From Caulobacteraceae bacterium (lineage in GTDB: Bacteria; Pseudomonadota; Alphaproteobacteria; Caulobacterales; Caulobacteraceae), in assembly GCA_004144935.1 (NCBI GenBank), contig SDZP01000173.1, positions 1 to 7,213 on the forward strand: 7,213 nucleotides of DNA, in the 5' to 3' direction. How positions within the stretch are numbered: the stretch's first letter is position 1; every line of letters starts with the position of its first letter. Shown in pieces: positions 5,418 through 7,213 of the stretch. The notes under the pieces are model-generated. The model did not search any database and had not been told where the DNA came from. It saw only the letters and a list, made by a program, of their open reading frames with translations. Position numbers and translations under genes: made by a program.

Positions 5418-6501
5418 GGTGGGCGCAGGCGAGGGCGGCCATGGCCAGGACCGGGCTGAGGACCAGGACGGCCCCGGGGCCGCCCAGGCGGACGACGGCG
5501 GCCGCGGCCATGGGGCCGAGCGCCGCCGCCAGGAACTGGGCGGTCGGACTGACCGCCCCGGCCCGGCGGCTGGGGTCGGCGGCGTGCAGGACACCGAACA
5601 GGCTGGCGCCCAGCAGCAGGGCGGCGAAGGCCAGCAGCCCGAAGGCGGCGACGAAGACCAGGGCCGGTGGCTTGGAGGCCAGCAGGCCGCAGCCGATCAG
5701 CAGGCAGGTGACGACGAGGACGAACAGCCGGCGGGGCGCCAGCCGTCCGGCCAGGGCCAGCGCCGCCATGGCCCCGAGCATCTGGGCGACGAGGGTGGTC
5801 AGCACAACGAGGCCGCTGATGGCCGGCAGGCCCTGGGCGGCGGCGAGGTCGCGCATCCTGAACCACAGGGCGGCGTTGGCGGCGAAGTAGAGGAAAAGGG
5901 CCAGAAGGCCGAGGGCGCCGCGCCGGTCCGGGCGGCGGTCGCCGGCCTGGGCGAGGTCGTCCATGGCCGGGGCCAGCAGGGGGGCGACCAGCAGGCCGAA
6001 GCCCGACAGGCCGGCCGCCAGCAGGACGCCGCCGATGGGGCCGAGGGCGGTGGCGATGGCGGCCCCGAACACCTGGCCCGCTGACTGGATGAGGAAGAAG
6101 GCGGCCGCCCAGGGCTCGGGCCTGGCCTGGCGGGCGATCATCCCGACGGTAATCCAGACCAGCACCCCGCCGGCCAGGCCGCCGACGGCGCGGACCGCGA
6201 GGAACTGGCCATCGCGGGCGACCAGGGCGGCGAGGCTGGCGATGACGCAGACGCCAGCCGCCCCTGCCGCCCAGAGGCGCAGGCGGTGCGGCTTGAGCAG
6301 CAGGGCGCAGGCGGCGACGCTGAGCGCCATGCAGACAAGGTCGGCGAGGGCGGTGGGGAGGATCAGGTCGGCCGGCAGGCGGCCGAGGCCCGCCAGTTCG
6401 TGCAGGAGCAGGGACTGCAGGCCGGTGACGATCATCGCCAGGGAGCCGAGCGCCAGGGCGGCGAGGGCCTGGGGACGGGCGCTGTCCGGGCGGGTGGTCA
6501 T
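5377..6501 (-). CDS. MFS-type transporter, substrate unknown
   Basis: This 374-residue protein is strongly hydrophobic, with about 12 predicted membrane segments in two halves joined by a charged loop (about 179-195, MDDLAQAGDRRPDRRG). RAVGGLAGGVLVWITVG (104-120) fits the fourth helix of major facilitator proteins, and GRLAPRR (252-258) resembles the short basic loop between helices 8 and 9. The full helix 2-3 signature is not clear, and overall length is slightly short for the family. A drug, sugar or metabolite efflux role is possible but cannot be chosen from sequence alone. The start at 6501 has no clear Shine-Dalgarno sequence. It lies 60 bp downstream of the PhnA-domain gene on the same strand and could share its transcript. 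Its 3' end runs 41 bp into the sigma factor gene, antisense to the codons for NPEKL. Confidence 0.83.
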   Translation of the reverse strand: MTTRPDSARPQALAALALGSLAMIVTGLQSLLLHELAGLGRLPADLILPTALADLVCMALSVAACALLLKPHRLRLWAAGAAGVCVIASLAALVARDGQFLAVRAVGGLAGGVLVWITVGMIARQARPEPWAAAFFLIQSAGQVFGAAIATALGPIGGVLLAAGLSGFGLLVAPLLAPAMDDLAQAGDRRPDRRGALGLLALFLYFAANAALWFRMRDLAAAQGLPAISGLVVLTTLVAQMLGAMAALALAGRLAPRRLFVLVVTCLLIGCGLLASKPPALVFVAAFGLLAFAALLLGASLFGVLHAADPSRRAGAVSPTAQFLAAALGPMAAAAVVRLGGPGAVLVLSPVLAMAALACAHLSLPRGGPASPGS

Positions 6502-6550
6502 CGGGGCAGGTTAGGGCAGAATTGTTCCCAAGGCGCGAATGGAGGGGGGC

Positions 6551-6562
6551 GGGCCCGGGCCC
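6551..6562. repeat. GGGCCCGGGCCC palindrome at the end of the PhnA-domain gene
   Basis: A perfect 12-bp G/C palindrome whose last base is the final base of the PhnA-domain stop codon. It has no loop and no adjacent T-run, so a terminator is doubtful. It lies in the 60-bp gap before the transporter start and may be chance in GC-rich DNA. Confidence 0.35.
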
Positions 6563-6777
6563 TAGGCCTTCTTCACGAACTCGGTCCGCAGGACCAGATC
6601 GCGCACCTTATCGGCCCGGCACTCGATTTCCGCCGGGTCGTCGGTCAGGCGGATGCCCTTGATCAGCGTGCCGCGCTTCAGCGTCACCCCGCCCGAGCCC
6701 TTCACCTTGAGGTCCTTGACCAGGATGACGTTGTCGCCATCGGCTAGGAGGGTTCCGTTGCTGTCCTTGACGTCCAT
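6562..6777 (-). CDS. Stand-alone PhnA C-terminal domain protein (YjdM-like)
   Basis: This 71-residue cytoplasmic protein matches the C-terminal domain of E. coli YjdM (formerly PhnA), recalled from memory: VKDSNGTLLADGDNVILVKD, then LKVKGSGG (23-30), LKRGTLIKGIRLTDDPAEIEC (33-53) and the ending EFVKKA. E. coli YjdM is about 111 residues with an N-terminal zinc ribbon, which is absent here; short one-domain forms are common in alphaproteobacteria. Despite the 'alkylphosphonate utilization' label, the domain's function is not established, and no phosphonate genes are nearby. The ATG at 6775-6777 is chosen because homology begins there; upstream in-frame residues are not family-like and the ribosome site is weak. 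It follows the upstream reverse-strand gene by 32 bp, so they may be co-transcribed. Confidence 0.93.
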   Translation of the reverse strand: MDVKDSNGTLLADGDNVILVKDLKVKGSGGVTLKRGTLIKGIRLTDDPAEIECRADKVRDLVLRTEFVKKA

Positions 6778-6809
6778 GATCCGGCTGTAGAGCGGCCCGG
6801 CGTCCTTGC

Positions 6810-7213
6810 CTAGTGCCAGCCCGCGCCGCCGGCCTCGAGGGCCGCCGGGTTCATCGGCCGGGCGACCAGGCCCGTCTGGGTCAGCCAGACCTCGTAGCGG
6901 GCGTTGTTGGCCATCGGCATGAAGGCCCCCCCGCCGTAGAAGCTGTCGACCATTGGGGCATAGCGCCTGGACTTGCGGGCCATGGTCCACATGTCGATGT
7001 TGCCAGGCTCGGGACCCAGGTCATAGACGCTGCGCGGGGCGTTTAGCTCGTCGGCGGTGGTCTCGTAGCGGCCTGAGAGCCGGTCCAGGCGGTACTGGGT
7101 GTCGAGGCCTAGCACGTTGGCCCAGGGTTTCCATTTCAGCAGGCGCGCCTCGATGCGCCACTGGTCGCCGTGGATATGGTAGCGCTTGACGGCGGGGGCG
7201 GTCTCGCCGGCGG
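6810..7213 (-). CDS. C-terminal part of a conserved protein of unknown function (5' end beyond the window)
   Basis: About 133 residues are visible, ending GGAGWH at TAG 6810-6812. The frame is open to the window edge, reading KRYHIHGDQWRIEARLLKW, then the Tyr/Arg-rich LDTQYRLDRLSGRY, a VYDLGPEPGNIDMWTMAR segment, and FMPMANNARYEVWLTQTGLV near the end. These look like conserved globular stretches with no membrane segment. I recall similar C-termini in proteins loosely labelled 'cation/multidrug efflux pump' or 'multidrug transporter' in Caulobacter and Sphingomonas relatives, usually with N-terminal membrane helices, but I cannot verify this. An internal GTG at 7113-7115 could start a shorter frame, but homology-like sequence continues upstream, so the gene is taken as partial. 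Confidence 0.7.
   Translation of the reverse strand, partial: AGETAPAVKRYHIHGDQWRIEARLLKWKPWANVLGLDTQYRLDRLSGRYETTADELNAPRSVYDLGPEPGNIDMWTMARKSRRYAPMVDSFYGGGAFMPMANNARYEVWLTQTGLVARPMNPAALEAGGAGWH

Noticed and set aside
3513..5594. 693-residue reverse-strand open frame
   Set aside because: It is a shadow of the ECF41 operon: low-complexity Pro/Arg/Gly/Gln-rich composition typical of antisense frames in GC-rich genes, with no domains.

Overview
The window is GC-rich, densely coded DNA of alphaproteobacterial character. The 53-bp inverted elements at 3264-3316 and 3375-3427, the AAGTGGACACCGGTTT-type repeat at 4481-4496 and the protein families suggest a Caulobacter/Phenylobacterium-like organism. 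That placement is an inference from recalled patterns, not from a search.

Layout: (1) 1-1619 (+), the 3' part of an N-acyl-D-amino-acid deacylase (D-aminoacylase) family amidohydrolase, broken by one missing base near 492-495. (2) 1621-2850 (-), an AdiC/PotE-like APC amino acid permease that converges on it with one base between the stop codons and appears to lack the last membrane helix. (3) 2851-3536, a 686-bp gene-free stretch holding a possible decayed integrase trace, a 16-bp perfect palindrome, and two oppositely oriented REP-like elements whose internal hairpins covary. (4) 3537-5417 (+), a three-gene unit: a 127-residue membrane protein, a carboxymuconolactone decarboxylase/AhpD-like CXXC protein, and an ECF sigma factor of the ECF41 type with a fused SnoaL-like C-terminal domain. 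(5) 5377-6501 (-), an MFS-type transporter whose 3' end overlaps the sigma factor gene by 41 bp. (6) 6562-6777 (-), a stand-alone PhnA C-terminal domain protein. (7) 6810-7213 (-), the C-terminal part of an unrecognised conserved protein that runs off the window.

The most coherent system is the ECF41 cassette. A textbook ECF41 promoter, TGTCACA-N16-CGTC, lies at 3488-3514, 22 bp before the first gene and just ahead of a good Shine-Dalgarno sequence. The sigma factor encoded at the end of the unit therefore probably transcribes its own operon. The carboxymuconolactone decarboxylase-like gene is a known type of ECF41 partner (carboxymuconolactone decarboxylases, oxidoreductases, epimerases). 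The small membrane protein in first position is the less usual component and may be part of the same redox or detoxification output. Two hairpins lie between the second gene and the sigma gene. One abuts the sigma start codon and could lower sigma translation relative to the genes before it.

The D-aminoacylase and the AdiC-like permease are both amino-acid-related but converge rather than form an operon. Both look damaged or altered at the sequence level.
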